A stretch of 6,112 nt of DNA from contig JBECKQ010000260.1 in NCBI GenBank assembly GCA_040235375.1, forward strand, positions 1 to 6,112, in the 5' to 3' direction. Positions 5,629 to 6,112 of the stretch are shown piece after piece. The translations under genes and the position numbers were made by a program. Position 1 is the stretch's first letter. The number at the start of each line of letters is the position of its first letter. This DNA comes from JBECKQ01 sp040235375 (GTDB lineage: Bacteria; Planctomycetota; Phycisphaerae; UBA1845). The notes below the pieces were generated by a model, which was not told the DNA's origin, did not search any database, and worked only from the letters and a program-made list of their open reading frames with translations.

Positions 5629-6112
5629 TCATCGACAACGGCGATGGCGTTTTCCTGCAATACCCAGCAGGGCGAGAAGACCGAACACCGCCGTGGACGG
5701 TTCCGGAGCGATCAGCAACGAGGGCGAGAACAACCCATTGCTGTTGTCCGCGCCCGAGTAAGGACTGCCCAACGGGTTGTTGGGATCGTTGATATTCGAA
5801 TCGTAGTTCGGGTCGCTGTTGAGCGTGGTCTGCTCTTTGGGGTTGAACAGATAATTGAAGTTGATCCAGTTTGCGAACGGTGCATCCCCGCCGTGAATCA
5901 CCGTCGACACAAGCGTTACCGCGGTGGCCCCACCGGCGAGCGCGTCGGAAACAAACTGATCCAGATTGGCACTCGAGAAGATGAGCTGCTCGCCCACGGG
6001 CAGCCAGTTCTGGTTGCCGATCTCGGGAAAGTTCACGGTGCCCAGAAAGGTCAGGTCGCTGTTGAAGTCTTTGGTGCCGACATCACCGTCGAGGGTGATG
6101 CCCGGTGCGGTC
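5629..6112 (-). CDS. PEP-CTERM sorting domain protein, C-terminal part (runs off the right edge)
   Basis: An open frame on the minus strand extends from the window edge to a TGA at 5629-5631, giving 160 visible codons. The end is a textbook PEP-CTERM signal: APEPST at visible residues 135-140, a hydrophobic helix (VFGLLALLGIAG) and a basic tail (KRHRRCR). Such signals direct exported proteins to exosortase-type processing at the cell surface. The visible exported region is rich in Asn, Asp and Gly. It includes NWINFNYLFNPKEQTTL and NDPNNPLGSPYSG, and an upstream FVSDALAGGATAVTL stretch that could be the end of a DNRLRE-like beta domain, although I am unsure of this. The GTG at 6036 lies inside the frame and need not be the start, because 25 further in-frame codons (…APGITLDGDVGTKDFNSDL…) continue to the edge in the same protein style. 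The signal peptide and true start are outside the window. The function of the exported part is unknown. Confidence 0.85.
   Translation of the reverse strand, partial: TAPGITLDGDVGTKDFNSDLTFLGTVNFPEIGNQNWLPVGEQLIFSSANLDQFVSDALAGGATAVTLVSTVIHGGDAPFANWINFNYLFNPKEQTTLNSDPNYDSNINDPNNPLGSPYSGADNSNGLFSPSLLIAPEPSTAVFGLLALLGIAGKRHRRCR

Noticed and set aside
5216..5660. Several open frames of 70-130 codons on both strands in the gene-poor stretch
   Set aside because: They overlap each other and have Arg/Pro/Ser-rich composition, no ribosome binding site and no known motif. I also looked for transposase remnants here and saw none.
6034..6036. GTG as the start codon of the PEP-CTERM protein
   Set aside because: The frame continues upstream to the window edge with similar protein character, and no signal peptide follows the GTG, so the true start is outside the window.
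1..6112. CRISPR array, rRNA, intact insertion sequence or toxin-antitoxin pair
   Set aside because: No regularly spaced repeats, rRNA segments, terminal inverted repeats with a transposase, or small paired genes were seen on either strand.

Overview
The window looks like a piece of a GC-rich planctomycete chromosome. Four things point that way: a 3' gene end carrying a PEP-CTERM sorting signal, an exported hypothetical protein ending in a 'DPFSGKP…YSVGPDGEDNGG' tail of the kind common in Planctomycetota, two tyrosine-recombinase genes of a type frequent in that phylum, and tRNAs without an encoded CCA. The assignment is inferred from protein style, not from a marker-gene comparison.

Layout, left to right. 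Positions 1-448 (minus) hold the N-terminal 149 codons of an integrase that runs off the left edge. It lies just downstream of tRNA-Gly(GCC) at 566-636 (minus), the usual arrangement for an island integrated at a tRNA 3' end. A 199-bp spacer with the probable tRNA-Gly promoter follows. Next, all on the minus strand, come an exported 456-aa protein of unknown function (836-2206), a 5,10-methylenetetrahydrofolate reductase gene, metF (2363-3322), and tRNA-Tyr(GTA) (3349-3430), which sits only 26 bp upstream of metF. Going the other way from tRNA-Tyr is a complete 502-aa tyrosine recombinase on the plus strand (3525-5033) with a good sigma-70-type promoter. About 595 bp without a convincing gene follow (5034-5628), containing two GC-rich hairpins. 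The right edge is the C-terminal 160 codons of a PEP-CTERM surface or exported protein on the minus strand (5629-6112).

The genes do not form one pathway. metF (one-carbon and methionine metabolism) and the two tRNAs are core functions. The recombinases and the gene-poor stretch are accessory and suggest two tRNA-adjacent insertion points about 3 kb apart. The most unusual feature is that the complete recombinase lacks the first catalytic arginine and has a lysine in place of the box II histidine, while it keeps the LGH motif and the tyrosine. I found no CRISPR array, no recognisable insertion sequence, no defence system and no clear novel system in this window.
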